A stretch of DNA of 64,000 nt. Source: Trichomonas vaginalis G3 (Eukaryota; Parabasalia; Trichomonadida; Trichomonadidae). Both the position numbers and the translations under genes were made by a program. The stretch spans positions 8,680,001-8,744,000 of the forward strand of contig NC_067203.1 of assembly GCF_026262505.1 (NCBI RefSeq). Direction: 5' to 3'. The notes beneath the pieces are model-generated. The model saw only the letters and a program-made list of their open reading frames with translations. It was not told where the DNA came from and did not search any database. Shown piece after piece: positions 1 through 10,343 of the stretch (positions within the stretch are counted from its first letter, which is position 1; each line of letters opens with the position of its first letter).

Positions 1-1
1 C

Positions 2-1393
2 TTCCATCACTCAACTATATTCCTTGCTGCTCAGGATTCCATTTCTTGCTATATTTATACAAATAATTGTTTAGAAAAAGTTTCTGACAGAAAATTTACT
101 TCCCAAATCTCTTCTATTGCAACTTATAACTCCACGAATGTTGTAATAAGTCTATTTGATGGCACAATATATATAGCAGATGATGATTTGAATGTAAGAG
201 AAGGATGCACTTTAGAAAATGATGTTTTTGTAACTTCACTTTTGACAACAAATAATTCAATTATTTTTGGAGCTTCAGATGGATTTGTATATATCATGGA
301 TGATAAACTTTTGCTTAAAGAAAAGTTCAAGATTGGAAATATCCCAGTAACTGTATCAGGATATGAAAATTTGATATGTTGCAAGTGTGGAAAAAGATTT
401 TCAACGATTATTGATCAAAAAGTCAAATCTTTACCACCAGATTTCCTCGCAATTGATGTATTATCAAATGGAAAGTGTATTGCTATTGTTTCTAGTCCAA
501 AGAAGGATAAAACAGCAGCTCTTTTCACATTTCATTTTACAAATACAACAATTGGATTTCACAGTTCAACTCTTTTTAATTTCAACGGATTTATTGACAG
601 AGTTTGTGCTGCTAGATCTAAAGATGCATTCGTATGTTCAATAAGAGAACCACCATCTTTGTTTTGGTCAAGAGGAGAAGTAATAACTGTCTTAGAGAAA
701 AATGAAATTGTTAGAACAATTGTTGAATGGAAAGCGAAACATGGAGAAAAGCTAATTAATTTTTGGGTTGCTTGTACAGAAGGAAATTCTTCAATATCAA
801 GGTTTATGCTGTTCACACAGAATGTTTCTGATTTCAAAGTCAGAACAATATTGACAAAAACATTTGGAGAGCCAATTACTTCTTTTTGTGCTATTTCTCC
901 TTCTTTAGCTTTATTTTCTCATTCAGATCAACTTGTTGGAATATCTTTAGAGACAGGAGCATTAAGAAAGATCTTTTCTGTTAAATCTCCACTGAAAGAT
1001 ATTGTTTTTACTGATGCAAATACATCTTATGTTGCTGGTTTGACAAATGACAATGGATTTTTCTTGATGAAAGTTCTTGAAAAGAGTTTGGAAACAGTTT
1101 TTGTAGTTAAGAAACCATTTTTGGGATCTAGAATCAAAGTCATTGGCAATTATACAGTTGTTGCTGATAGATTTGGTTTGTTAGAGATATATGATATAAC
1201 CGGGAAATTAGGAAAGAAATTCAAATTTGTTTCCCCAATTTCTGATATGTTTGACATTGGAAATGAAAAAGTTCTTTGCTGTCACATATGCGGAGAACTA
1301 ACACTAGTCAAAGTGTCAGAGGGAATTTTACTTGAGTCTGATGTTTCATCTCTATTTTCATTCGGAAGATCCGCATTTCCGAAAGAATTTTGA
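2..1393 (+). CDS. beta-propeller protein, CPSF-A/DDB1/SF3b3-like, 5' end outside window
   Basis: The frame is open from base 2 to the TAA at 1391-1393 (463 residues seen) with no early ATG that looks like a start, so the N-terminus lies before the window. The protein is almost all short beta strands, with no WD dipeptides. Two stretches recall the second and third propellers of the DDB1/CPSF160/SF3b130 family: one 'GNIPVTV..NLICCKCGKRF' block about 110 residues in, and a later block running 'FWVACTEG..LVGISLETGALRKIF..YTVVADRFGLLEIYDI'. Members of that family are scaffolds for ubiquitin ligases, mRNA 3' processing or the U2 snRNP, so a nuclear scaffold role is possible. The family match is by eye and moderate; the usual C-terminal CPSF-A helical tail is not obvious. 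Another propeller protein cannot be excluded. Confidence 0.5.
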   Translation, partial: FHHSTIFLAAQDSISCYIYTNNCLEKVSDRKFTSQISSIATYNSTNVVISLFDGTIYIADDDLNVREGCTLENDVFVTSLLTTNNSIIFGASDGFVYIMDDKLLLKEKFKIGNIPVTVSGYENLICCKCGKRFSTIIDQKVKSLPPDFLAIDVLSNGKCIAIVSSPKKDKTAALFTFHFTNTTIGFHSSTLFNFNGFIDRVCAARSKDAFVCSIREPPSLFWSRGEVITVLEKNEIVRTIVEWKAKHGEKLINFWVACTEGNSSISRFMLFTQNVSDFKVRTILTKTFGEPITSFCAISPSLALFSHSDQLVGISLETGALRKIFSVKSPLKDIVFTDANTSYVAGLTNDNGFFLMKVLEKSLETVFVVKKPFLGSRIKVIGNYTVVADRFGLLEIYDITGKLGKKFKFVSPISDMFDIGNEKVLCCHICGELTLVKVSEGILLESDVSSLFSFGRSAFPKEF

Positions 1394-1790
1394 TTTATAA
1401 ATTTTATTTGTTTTTTTTATTAGATATTGTAAATATTTGCAATGTTAAATGTTTTCACTAACTGTGAATTCCTTTATAGAGAGAAGTGCTTTTAAAAGTC
1501 TTTAATATATAAATGATTAAAATATAGAGAAAGAATTAACAATGATTGTTATAAGAATAACAATACTACACTCGATTGCAACTTCAGCACATGTATATGC
1601 TGCCATATCGCTTAGATGTGCAATATCATTTCTTCTTTTATGATTTTGGAACTATTCTGTTCAATGTTTATGTGACAAATTGAAGTTCACACTCTTTTTA
1701 ATGGATTAATTATAATATTTGGAAATTGTTCAATTCTGACAAAAATTTTAGCTCGTTATTTTTTTTTATTTCAATAAAAATTTCAAATAA
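1394..1790. other. intergenic, no gene seen
   Basis: About 400 A+T-rich bases between two same-strand genes. The last 60 bases hold long T-runs and the sequence TTTCAAATAAATG, where the ATG is the phosphodiesterase start. No canonical TCA(C/T)(T/A) initiator is seen close to the start. Confidence 0.5.
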
Positions 1791-4700
1791 ATGACTCAAT
1801 TAATAACTACAAACAAAGGAGCAAAGCTACCGCAGCTAATAGGTCAGGCTAATGCAAAAATATCTCAACCTAAGCTTTCTCTCGCGGAAATGTATGATGC
1901 AATGATGGAAAAAGCCAGGTATGAGGGACCATACCAATCCATTGAAATATATGTAATGCAAATGTTTAATGCATCACATATTATTCTCTGGGTTGAGCTT
2001 CCTCATCAAGATCTTTTTTATTCTCCTTCATATTCTTTAGTTTGTCAAGAAAAGAAATCAATTATAGCTACAGCATTTCTAACTATATCTCCTATGTCTA
2101 TTAAATGTCAAAAACAATCACAATACTTCTGCAAAGGCCTAGATGATAAAGTTATTCCCGAAAATTATTCAGTTTTAACAATACCTATATTAAACAGACA
2201 AAAACATACTATCGCTGTAATCCAAGTTGCCAAAAAGCCAGAAAAAGCTTTTGGTCCTGCAGATATGCAAATTGCAGATTGGCTTCTATCCAAATTTAAG
2301 ATATACGGATCTTTATTATTTGATGATACGAACATCCTCGAGTCAGCGATCGGCGCTGCCTTCACAGATGCAGACGAAGAAACAATAAATAATATCCAAA
2401 AGACTCTTCAAAGAGAATTTGGCTGCAGAAGAGCAGAGATATGGCGCTACCATAATAAAACCGAAACTGTCAATAAAGTCGTCATGGATGGAAAAAATGT
2501 TGCATATCAAGATGAACCTACAGGATGTGTTAGTTGGGCACTTAAAAACAATCAAATAATTATAGAACAAGATGTACAACAAGCTCCTGGTCATATACCA
2601 AGTATTGATGGCTGTTTTGCCGAAAGTATTGTAGTTTATCCTTTTATAGAGAATGAGCATAAAGTATGGGGTGTTTCACTTAGAGGCAGAATCTCTGGCT
2701 TCAGGAATTCCGATATTGCTAAATTAAAAACAATTGTTCCGATAATTATTAGATCATTACGAATTATTATTGAAAAGAACAAACAGCCACCAGAAAAAGA
2801 CACAAAGAAGCAAGGACTAACAGCTCTACTTGATGTTGCTGAACAATTGAGTGGAGTTCTTGATATTGATACTTTAATTCCAATGATTATGCAAAGATCA
2901 TGTGATTTACTCGAAGCAGAGCGTTGTTCCTTATTCCTTGTTAACAACACTCAAACAGAACTCATTTCCTACTTCCACGCGGGCCTTACAACCGAAATCA
3001 GAATTCCAATTAACACAGGTATCGTCGGAGTCACAGCTACTACTGGTGAAATACAAGTAGTCAACAACGCATACGAAGATCCGCGTTTTGATTCGAGCGT
3101 TGATAAGAAGACAGGCTTCAAAACTCGAAATATCATTACAGTTCCTATTTTCAACAACAGAGGCGAAATCGCAGGAGTTACAGAGCTAATGAACAAAATA
3201 ACAAGTGATGCATTCACTGAAGATGATGTATCATTGCTGAGAGGCTTCAATGTATTCTGTGGTATCGCGTTAGATAACTCAAGATTGTACCAAGCTTCAA
3301 CAGAATTAACAAAACAAGTTTCATCATTCATAGAAGTTTCCAGTGGATTAACAAAGAACACAACAATGAGGAATATCTGCGAAAGCATTCTCCAAAACGC
3401 GATAAACATATGCGAAGCGAAGAGCGGCATCTTATACCTATTAGATGGCAATGAAAAGATAACTCCTTTGATCTCATTGAACACAAATAGAGAAACCGAC
3501 CAATTAATTGTCAAAAGATGTATTGAAAACAAATCAACGGTTGTAATGACATTTGATGAGGTTAATGAGTATCTTGGTAAAACAAAAGGTCCTCCCAAAC
3601 AAGACAAAAGCCTCAGCCATCAGTTAAGTCGCGTCAATGCTGCAATGTCGAGAAGAATTTTACCTGACATGTTTACGGAAAATTCGATTTGTTTGATTCC
3701 TCTTAAAAGTTCTGATGGAAACGTTTTAGGTGTCATGGAAGTAGATACTACATCTAAATTGATGACAGAGAGTCAGAAACTCCTTGAATGTTTCGCTGTT
3801 TTCGCAAGTGTTTCGTTAGAAAGGAATCATCTCAAAGATATTGCTCAATTAGGATCTCATGAAGCTGAATTGAAGCAACAAATGACGAGAGATGAAAGAG
3901 ATTCAACGACAAACATTCCTGTACACTTGCATTTACCACAGAGGACAGTTACACAGCTTTGGACAATTAATTTCGATTCATTGGATTGGACAGATATTGG
4001 CTATTTCCAAGTTGTTTTCGCAATATTTTCTAGATTCAATTTGCAGCAAACTTTTAATGTAACTAATGAGAAATTGTATAGATTCTTGATAGAATTACGA
4101 GCAGGCTACAGACCAGTACCATATCATAACTGGGCACACGCTGTAGATGTCTTGCAATTCACGGCTTATCAAGTCCACATTTCTCATTTGGATGAAAAAA
4201 TTCCAAAAGTTGAATTGTTCGCACTTTTGGTCGCTGCAATTTGCCACGACTTGAATCATGATGGCTTCACGAATGACTACAATGTGAAAGCGGAAACTCC
4301 TTTAGGTATTTTGTTCAAGAACCAGTCTGTCATGGAAATGCATCATTGCGAAGTTACAATTGATATTATGTCAAATGATCAATGTAATTTGTTTTCTGCT
4401 TTGCCACCTCAACAATTCAAACAAGTATGGAATTTGGTGATCAACTTGATCCTTGCTACGGATATGGCAAAGCACTTCACGATTTTGCAGGAATTCAACA
4501 CTTTGATCGATGGAAAAACATTTTCAATGGAAAATGAAAATCATCGACATTTGTTGTTACAATTAATCATCAAAGTTGGTGATTTATCCAATGTTTCAAG
4601 ACCTTTCGACTTGGCAAACAGATGGTGCGCTGTTTTATGCGAAGAATTCTTCAGACAAGGCGATCTTGAAATGGCAAGAGGAATGCAATATTCGTCTGCT

Positions 4701-5063
4701 TTGAATGACAGAGAACATTTGAACAAAGAAAAGTCACAGATCGGATTTTACACGTCTGTTTGCTTGCCTTTGTATCAAAGTGTTGCCAAAGTATTGCCGC
4801 AACTCGAAAGCAACGTAGTGCAGGTCGAAAGTAACTTGGAAACATGGAAATCTGCTGATGAAGCGAAAATCAAGAAAGAACAAGAAATGCAGATGTTGTC
4901 TCAGAGAGGACAAGACAGCGAAAATAAGGATGAGAACGCTGAGAAGACAGAAAAGGTTGTTAGAAAGGTAAAACCTGTACCTTCAAACTTGCAGACACTT
5001 ACTGGATTAGTTTTGACAAGAAAGAAATCTGTAATGAATACAATTGCAGAATTCAAAGTTTAA
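1791..5063 (+). CDS. GAF-domain 3',5'-cyclic nucleotide phosphodiesterase
   Basis: A 1090-residue protein. Residues about 40-690 hold several GAF-like modules. The clearest, at about 345-505, runs 'ALLDVAEQLSGVLDIDTLI', 'ERCSLFLVNN', 'TGIVGVTATTGE' and 'NIITVPIFNNRGEIAGV'. The C-terminal third (about 725-1010) is a class I PDE catalytic domain. It has the metal-binding signatures YHNWAHAVDVLQ and ICHDLNHDGFTND (the HD motif), a downstream 'ILATDMAKHF' and 'VGDLSNVSRPFDLANRW', where D of VGDLSN matches the second-metal/substrate side. It should hydrolyse cAMP and/or cGMP in the cytosol, with the GAF modules sensing cyclic nucleotides or mediating dimerisation, as in mammalian PDE2/5/6/10/11. 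The last 80 residues are charged and probably disordered. No membrane segment is visible. The ATG at 1791 is the first in frame. Confidence 0.93.
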   Translation: MTQLITTNKGAKLPQLIGQANAKISQPKLSLAEMYDAMMEKARYEGPYQSIEIYVMQMFNASHIILWVELPHQDLFYSPSYSLVCQEKKSIIATAFLTISPMSIKCQKQSQYFCKGLDDKVIPENYSVLTIPILNRQKHTIAVIQVAKKPEKAFGPADMQIADWLLSKFKIYGSLLFDDTNILESAIGAAFTDADEETINNIQKTLQREFGCRRAEIWRYHNKTETVNKVVMDGKNVAYQDEPTGCVSWALKNNQIIIEQDVQQAPGHIPSIDGCFAESIVVYPFIENEHKVWGVSLRGRISGFRNSDIAKLKTIVPIIIRSLRIIIEKNKQPPEKDTKKQGLTALLDVAEQLSGVLDIDTLIPMIMQRSCDLLEAERCSLFLVNNTQTELISYFHAGLTTEIRIPINTGIVGVTATTGEIQVVNNAYEDPRFDSSVDKKTGFKTRNIITVPIFNNRGEIAGVTELMNKITSDAFTEDDVSLLRGFNVFCGIALDNSRLYQASTELTKQVSSFIEVSSGLTKNTTMRNICESILQNAINICEAKSGILYLLDGNEKITPLISLNTNRETDQLIVKRCIENKSTVVMTFDEVNEYLGKTKGPPKQDKSLSHQLSRVNAAMSRRILPDMFTENSICLIPLKSSDGNVLGVMEVDTTSKLMTESQKLLECFAVFASVSLERNHLKDIAQLGSHEAELKQQMTRDERDSTTNIPVHLHLPQRTVTQLWTINFDSLDWTDIGYFQVVFAIFSRFNLQQTFNVTNEKLYRFLIELRAGYRPVPYHNWAHAVDVLQFTAYQVHISHLDEKIPKVELFALLVAAICHDLNHDGFTNDYNVKAETPLGILFKNQSVMEMHHCEVTIDIMSNDQCNLFSALPPQQFKQVWNLVINLILATDMAKHFTILQEFNTLIDGKTFSMENENHRHLLLQLIIKVGDLSNVSRPFDLANRWCAVLCEEFFRQGDLEMARGMQYSSALNDREHLNKEKSQIGFYTSVCLPLYQSVAKVLPQLESNVVQVESNLETWKSADEAKIKKEQEMQMLSQRGQDSENKDENAEKTEKVVRKVKPVPSNLQTLTGLVLTRKKSVMNTIAEFKV

Positions 5064-5558
5064 TTTTTTATTGTTATGCTTTATTTAATGTTTGTATTTA
5101 TTTATATAAATTTTATTTTGTTTTCTAAAGTTTATTTTTTCATCAAAATTAATACCCTTTAAGTGTTGCCAATTATGTGGCAACCTATGGTTCTGCCCTT
5201 CATATACCATTTAAATAAGTGCGCACCGTTCATTGAATAGTTAATAAATTTGAATTTGAGTCAGAAATACTAATGCTATATTCATTCGTAAATAATGGGG
5301 CGTGCCAAAAGATTGCGATATACTAGTTTTTAATGGAAAAATTCAAAGACGTTTTAATATTTAAGAAATCGTTATCAATTTTTCGACTATTTTTTTGATT
5401 CAATATTTTTTTTCTATGGCAGACTTTTAGAGCCAATAAACTTATGTTTTCTTTAAAGGGTTGAACAAGAAAGCAATTATATTATGCTTCTATTTTATTT
5501 TTTATTTTTATTTTTTTCATATTGAAAACAGTCGAAAATTGAGACAATTTTGATCGGG

Positions 5559-5841
5559 GTATTATTATTGTCGTCTGGCGGTTTTAGACGACAATGCGAA
5601 TTTTCAAATAATAGGATTTTTAGCCAGATAAAGAGCTACTCCATATATCATGCGTGTTTGCATACTATATACATAGATGGAATTGATGTTCTTCCTTTAT
5701 TTAGGTACCGAAACATGCTTGAAAAATCTATTTTTTAGACGACAATGATAATTTTGTCACTTTTCCAGACGACAATAATAATTTGTCACCTTTTTAGACG
5801 ACAATAATAATTTTGTCACTTTTCCAGACGACAATAAAACA
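5559..5841. repeat. 30-bp tandem repeat and inverted unit (AGACGACAAT family)
   Basis: Three units of 29-30 bp (5737-5766, 5767-5795, 5796-5825) and a partial fourth, each reading roughly AGACGACAATAATAATTTTG then TCACTTTTCC. About 160 bp upstream an inverted unit (5559-5578) faces a direct one (from 5586), making a 10-bp perfect hairpin: ATTGTCGTCT (5567-5576) with AGACGACAAT (5586-5595). A related unit occurs at 50227-50250. The rest of the gene-free stretch 5064-6180 is A+T-rich, with a small hairpin, GTTGCC..GGCAAC, near 5164-5184. Confidence 0.75.
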
Positions 5842-6180
5842 TCCTCATTTTGATCTTTATTTTGACTTTTTTCCCCATTAAAATATTTTCTAATTGTATC
5901 AAAACGAGATCATTGATGATAAATATGTTTCAAAGTTTTTTTTCCTCTTTCAAACACATTTTAAAAATTAGGATTAGATCCGGATTATGAAAAAAGTGAC
6001 ACTTTTTAAATAAATCAACATATTATAAAATCAGCATTCTAGGAAAAGTTTAGAATAAAGATCGATCATATAATCGACTTTCCCTTCAAAATATCACCTT
6101 TCATTAGATTTAATTTTTTTAGGACTTTAGTCTCAATTTTTCACCGAGAAATTGAATGTTTATATCAGTAATTTTATAAA

Positions 6181-7605
6181 ATGATTGGAGGACTAACTCT
6201 GAACTATGAATTTAATCGTAATAATTTGCACACATTTATTGAAGAAAAGAAGTTCTTTGATATATTTGAAATAGAGGATGCAAGCAAAATCTTACAAGAT
6301 TCAATTTTATCATCCGATGATTTCATCTCAATTCTCCAGGAAGGCAGAATCAAGTATGATTCACATGATCTATTCAAAGGTGTACAAACTGCTCATGTTT
6401 CTCTTCGTAATATAGATGAAACAATTAGAATTCTAGAAATTTCCTATAAATACCTTGAGCTTGGAATTCTAAAAGACACAATTGATTTTATGAATACTTT
6501 GCGATTACAAATAAATCCAAATCTTAATTCTGAACTCAATGTATTGAGTGAACAAAAGCAAGAGTTAAACAATCAAATGATTACACTCCATTCTGAAATT
6601 GAAAGACTCAAAAGACGAATTTCAGAATTAACAAAAGAAAATGAATCATTGAAACAGAAAATAAATGAAAATCCAGTTACACAGGATATTTTATCCAAAA
6701 TAGATCAATTAAATACATCAAATGATTTTCCGAGAATTTATAAATTCTTATGGGAAATTTCGGAAAAAGGATACCAAAATGCAAACATACAAACAAAGAT
6801 TAAGTGCCTTTTGGAAAAGAAAGATGGAGATGGAAATAACCCATTACATATTGCATGCAGAGATGGAAACACTAAACTTGTAAAATATTTAATTTCAGTC
6901 GGAGCAAATAAAGAATCAGAGGGAAATCAAATGCTCACACCACTTAGCGTTGCCTCACAATATGGTCGTCTTGCAATTGTTGAATATCTTATCTCTATTG
7001 GTTGCAATAAAGAACCAAAGAATACTGAAGGAGTCACACCACTCATTGTTGCTTCTAATAATGGCCATCTTGAAGTTGTTAAATACCTCATTTCAATTGG
7101 ATGCAATAAAGAAGCAAAGAATTGTTTGGGCATAACTCCATTCATGTTTGCAGTAGTAAATGGTAATCTCAATGTGGGACGCTATCTAGTTTCAGCTGGA
7201 GTAAATATAAATGCAAAAACAGATGGAGGAAGTACAGCACTCCATGAAGCAGTGATAAGCGGAAAACTCCAAGTTGTTCAGTATCTTATCTCGATCGGCC
7301 TTAACAAAGAAGAAAAAACGGTTGATGGATGGACCCCATTGATACTTGCGGCTCATCTCGGTTTTCTTGATATAGTAAAATATTTAATATCTATTGGAGC
7401 CGAAAAGGAAGCAATGGATAATTGCAGGAACACCCCATTAATTTGTGCATCAAGCCAAGGCCAACTTGATGTTGCCAAGTATCTAATTTCTGCTGGATCC
7501 AACCATAGGGCTAAAAATATCTTTGGACATGATGCATTATTTATGGCTTCCAAAAATGGTCATTTAAATGTGGTCGCATTTCTTAAATCCATCAGTCGTT
7601 TGTAA
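6181..7605 (+). CDS. ankyrin repeat protein, trichomonad type
   Basis: A 474-residue protein starting at the ATG at 6181. Residues 1-115 are the helical head found in this trichomonad family ('FEIEDASKILQDSILSSDDFISIL'). A coiled coil follows at about 120-165, then 'SKIDQLNTSNDFPRIYKFLWEIS', the usual linker before the repeats. From about residue 215 there are seven to eight 33-residue ankyrin repeats with the signature 'TPLIVASNNGHLEVVKYLI'. Ankyrin repeats bind proteins, and no catalytic motif is present, so a partner cannot be named. Several repeats are nearly identical to those of the gene at 25215-26693, showing common ancestry. The reading frame is intact. Confidence 0.9.
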   Translation: MIGGLTLNYEFNRNNLHTFIEEKKFFDIFEIEDASKILQDSILSSDDFISILQEGRIKYDSHDLFKGVQTAHVSLRNIDETIRILEISYKYLELGILKDTIDFMNTLRLQINPNLNSELNVLSEQKQELNNQMITLHSEIERLKRRISELTKENESLKQKINENPVTQDILSKIDQLNTSNDFPRIYKFLWEISEKGYQNANIQTKIKCLLEKKDGDGNNPLHIACRDGNTKLVKYLISVGANKESEGNQMLTPLSVASQYGRLAIVEYLISIGCNKEPKNTEGVTPLIVASNNGHLEVVKYLISIGCNKEAKNCLGITPFMFAVVNGNLNVGRYLVSAGVNINAKTDGGSTALHEAVISGKLQVVQYLISIGLNKEEKTVDGWTPLILAAHLGFLDIVKYLISIGAEKEAMDNCRNTPLICASSQGQLDVAKYLISAGSNHRAKNIFGHDALFMASKNGHLNVVAFLKSISRL

Positions 7606-7956
7606 ATTCCTTAACAATGGTAAATCCCTGAAATTAACTCCTGAAACTAGTTTGAATTTGAATAAACATTTACATTTCACTGAGCATATGTTAATATTTT
7701 TATATCTCTGTGAATATAGTCTCATATGCATATGATGATTTTAATGTGTCCATATTTTAAGGAAAGATATCAAACACCTTGATGCTTCATAAAATTTTAT
7801 TAATACAATACTTTTAATGGTTTGTTATTATTTTTCGAGGGAATATTGTTTGCAAATTAATATAATTGATAAGGTTTTCCAAAAACTGCACAGTATATTA
7901 AAATATATATAATTAACTTTCATATTTAATATTTATTAAATTTCTAAAATTTTTCT
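7606..7956. other. convergent intergenic, nothing recognised
   Basis: About 350 A+T-rich bases between two convergent ankyrin genes. No repeat or ORF worth listing. Confidence 0.4.
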
Positions 7957-9571
7957 TCAATAGAATTTAGCACCATGTGAAAAAAGAAAATCTACCATAT
8001 TTCCCAGGTAATAATTTAATGCGATATCAAGAGCTGTTATTCCGTTTTTATCTTTTTCATTGATATTTGCACCCTTTGAAATAAGAAGTTCGGTTGTTTC
8101 TCGTTTACCCTTGAATACAGAATAATGAAGAGGAGTTCTTCCCTTTTCATCTTTTTCATTGATATTTGCACCATTTGAAATAAGAAATTCGGCTATTTCT
8201 CTACTATTATTTTCTGCGGCAATATGAAGAGGCGTTCTTCCATTTTCATCTTTTTGATTGATAGTAGCACCGTGCGAAAGAAGAAGCTCAAATGTTTCAA
8301 CAGAATTCCTAATTAATGCAAAAGAAAGAGCCGTCAATCCATTTTTAGCTGCTTCATTTATCTTTGCACCTTGCGAAAGAAGGAATTCGACCGTTTCTTT
8401 ACCATCTTTATATGTAGCATAATGAAGGGTTGTAAATCCATGTTCATCCTTTTCATTGATATTTGCACCACATGAAATAAGAACTTCGACAGTTTCTTTG
8501 CTATTATTTTCTGCTGCCATATAGAGGACAGATTCTTTATTTAAATCTTTTGCATTGATATTTGCACCATGCGAAAGAAGAAATTCAGCCGTTTCTTTAC
8601 TATTATAAATAGCTGCAATATGAAGTGCGGTTTTTTCCACTAATATCTTTTTCATTGATATTTGCACCAAGAGAAAGGAAATATTCGCAAAGGGATGGAA
8701 TATCAAATACAGCTGATTTTACAAAGCATTTGTCAATTTCATCAGTCTGATCATAATAAACCAAAAATGCTTCAAGATTGTTATACCATTCCCAATAAGT
8801 TAAATTGATCTCTATATTGTACTCATTCATCAAGAACGTAACAAAATCAATGTTGTGCGAAATAATTGCATATTTCATGCAATAATAGTCTGGTTTGTGA
8901 TATTTCAAACATTCACTCATAATTTCATGATTTCTTCCTAAAAATGATAATTCTAGACATGTTTCAGTTATTTCTGAGTTAAATTTAGTTCTTAAAAATT
9001 TGAAACAATCAACTGCTCCGTAGTAACAACATAATTCAAGTAATGAATATTTACCTTTGTAATGTGGTAATAAATCGCTTTTAATTTTTTGATCTTTATC
9101 AAAACCTTCTTTTTCCGTGCAGAAGATGAATCTATCTTTATCATTATCCATAATTGCCCTGTAAATTGTATTTTCTTCTAGAATATCTAGATTTTCAGAT
9201 TCAATCCATTTGAATTTATCAAATTTGTATAATTTGATTCCATATTCTTTGTAAAACAGATAATTGGAAATGATTGGAATATTTTGGATATCTGTTACAT
9301 GATAATCATCAGATATGAGTTTTGCAAGAGCTAAATATGACTTGGTAGAGCGGTTGTTATATGTAATGATCTCTAAAATATCTCTTATAATATTTTTTTG
9401 GGGATGCTTATTTGATTCAATCAGTTCTGTTTTGATCATTTTGTAAATCGAGTTTAATTCCTCTTCGTTTTTGGTATTTAATTGATACAACATATTGTAC
9501 AAATCGATGTGATGTTTATGTATACTTCTAAGTTCACAATATTCATTTGTATCAATGTCTTGATCAGACAT
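7957..9571 (-). pseudogene. DUF3447-type ankyrin gene with a frameshift
   Basis: Read from 9571 down, the protein opens with the family start 'MSDQDIDTNEYCELRSIHKHHIDLYNMLYQL' style head (only key residues given: MSDQ, ELRS, YNMLYQL). It continues through the DUF3447-like region ('YSLLELCCYYGAVDCFKFLR', 'NHEIMSECLKYHKPDYYCMK', 'SHNIDFVTFLMNEYNIE') and then seven or eight ankyrin repeats of the 'ALHIAAIYNSKETAEFLLS' type. The frame breaks in the first repeat at about 8635, where a run of six A on the coding strand turns 'SGKTALHIAA' into 'SGKNRTSYC'; five A would restore the family sequence. It is therefore either a recent pseudogene or a base-calling error. The frame is open upstream to an ATG at 9655, but that extension is unlike the family start, so 9571 is preferred. 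Confidence 0.85.
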
Positions 9572-10343
9572 CAATTTTTTAAGGGTTCGGCCCGACCATT
9601 TTTTTTGATTTCGAGACACCCTGGAGGACGACATGATTGATATTATTCCTTGCATTAAGTAAGTAATACTTCATGACATGCTATACATGTATAATCTTTA
9701 AATCTCAAATCCACTACATGAACTTGAAAAAAGCAATTTATGTTTTCAATTTTTGATTTTCTAATTTTAAAAATATGGGGTAAACAGTTTACATTTGTCA
9801 ACTTTTATATGTATAGAAGATATCATTCGCTAAGCATGGCTTCGAAACTGCACCGATCCTTAATTATTAAATTCAATTTCTAGATAATTTCGATATATAT
9901 ATATAGTAACTATAGAAATGTTACAGTATGAGTAAATGTACAGCAGTTTATTGACTGTTTTACAGATTTTTTTTTTCACTCATGAATAAATGATGTTGTC
10001 CATGAAAATTTAGTCTCACCGATAGCCATAAATTCTAAATACGCGTCATTACAATATACAAATTTTGTTAATTATATTTTATTTGAAAATATAGACAAGG
10101 TGTTTTGCGTTCTCTCATTCGTTTCCGAATTTTCCATCTTATATAAGTATAATATAGAGGTATTTTGTAGGAAAATATAAAATTAAAAAATCTCGTAAAT
10201 CTCGTCTTTATAACCCAAAAGCATATGCCAAGATATTGCCAAAAGAATTCAAGTTAAGGGTTTATGTCTTATTACAAAATATTAATCAGGGAAGTGTAAA
10301 AATCCAATGTAAGAATATGGAAATGTCAATTTTTTTTTTCAAA
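9572..10343. other. divergent intergenic between ankyrin and WD40 genes
   Basis: About 770 bases with no credible gene. It contains an (AT)n run near 9895-9905 and long T-runs. Just before the WD40 start lies TTTTTTTTTTCAAAATG. Confidence 0.4.

Noticed and set aside
5550-5738. Small plus-strand ORF
   Set aside because: Runs through the AGACGACAAT repeat hairpin; composition fits repeat DNA, not a gene.
5737-5841. CRISPR-like array
   Set aside because: Units abut with no unique spacers, and the genome is eukaryotic; a simple tandem repeat.
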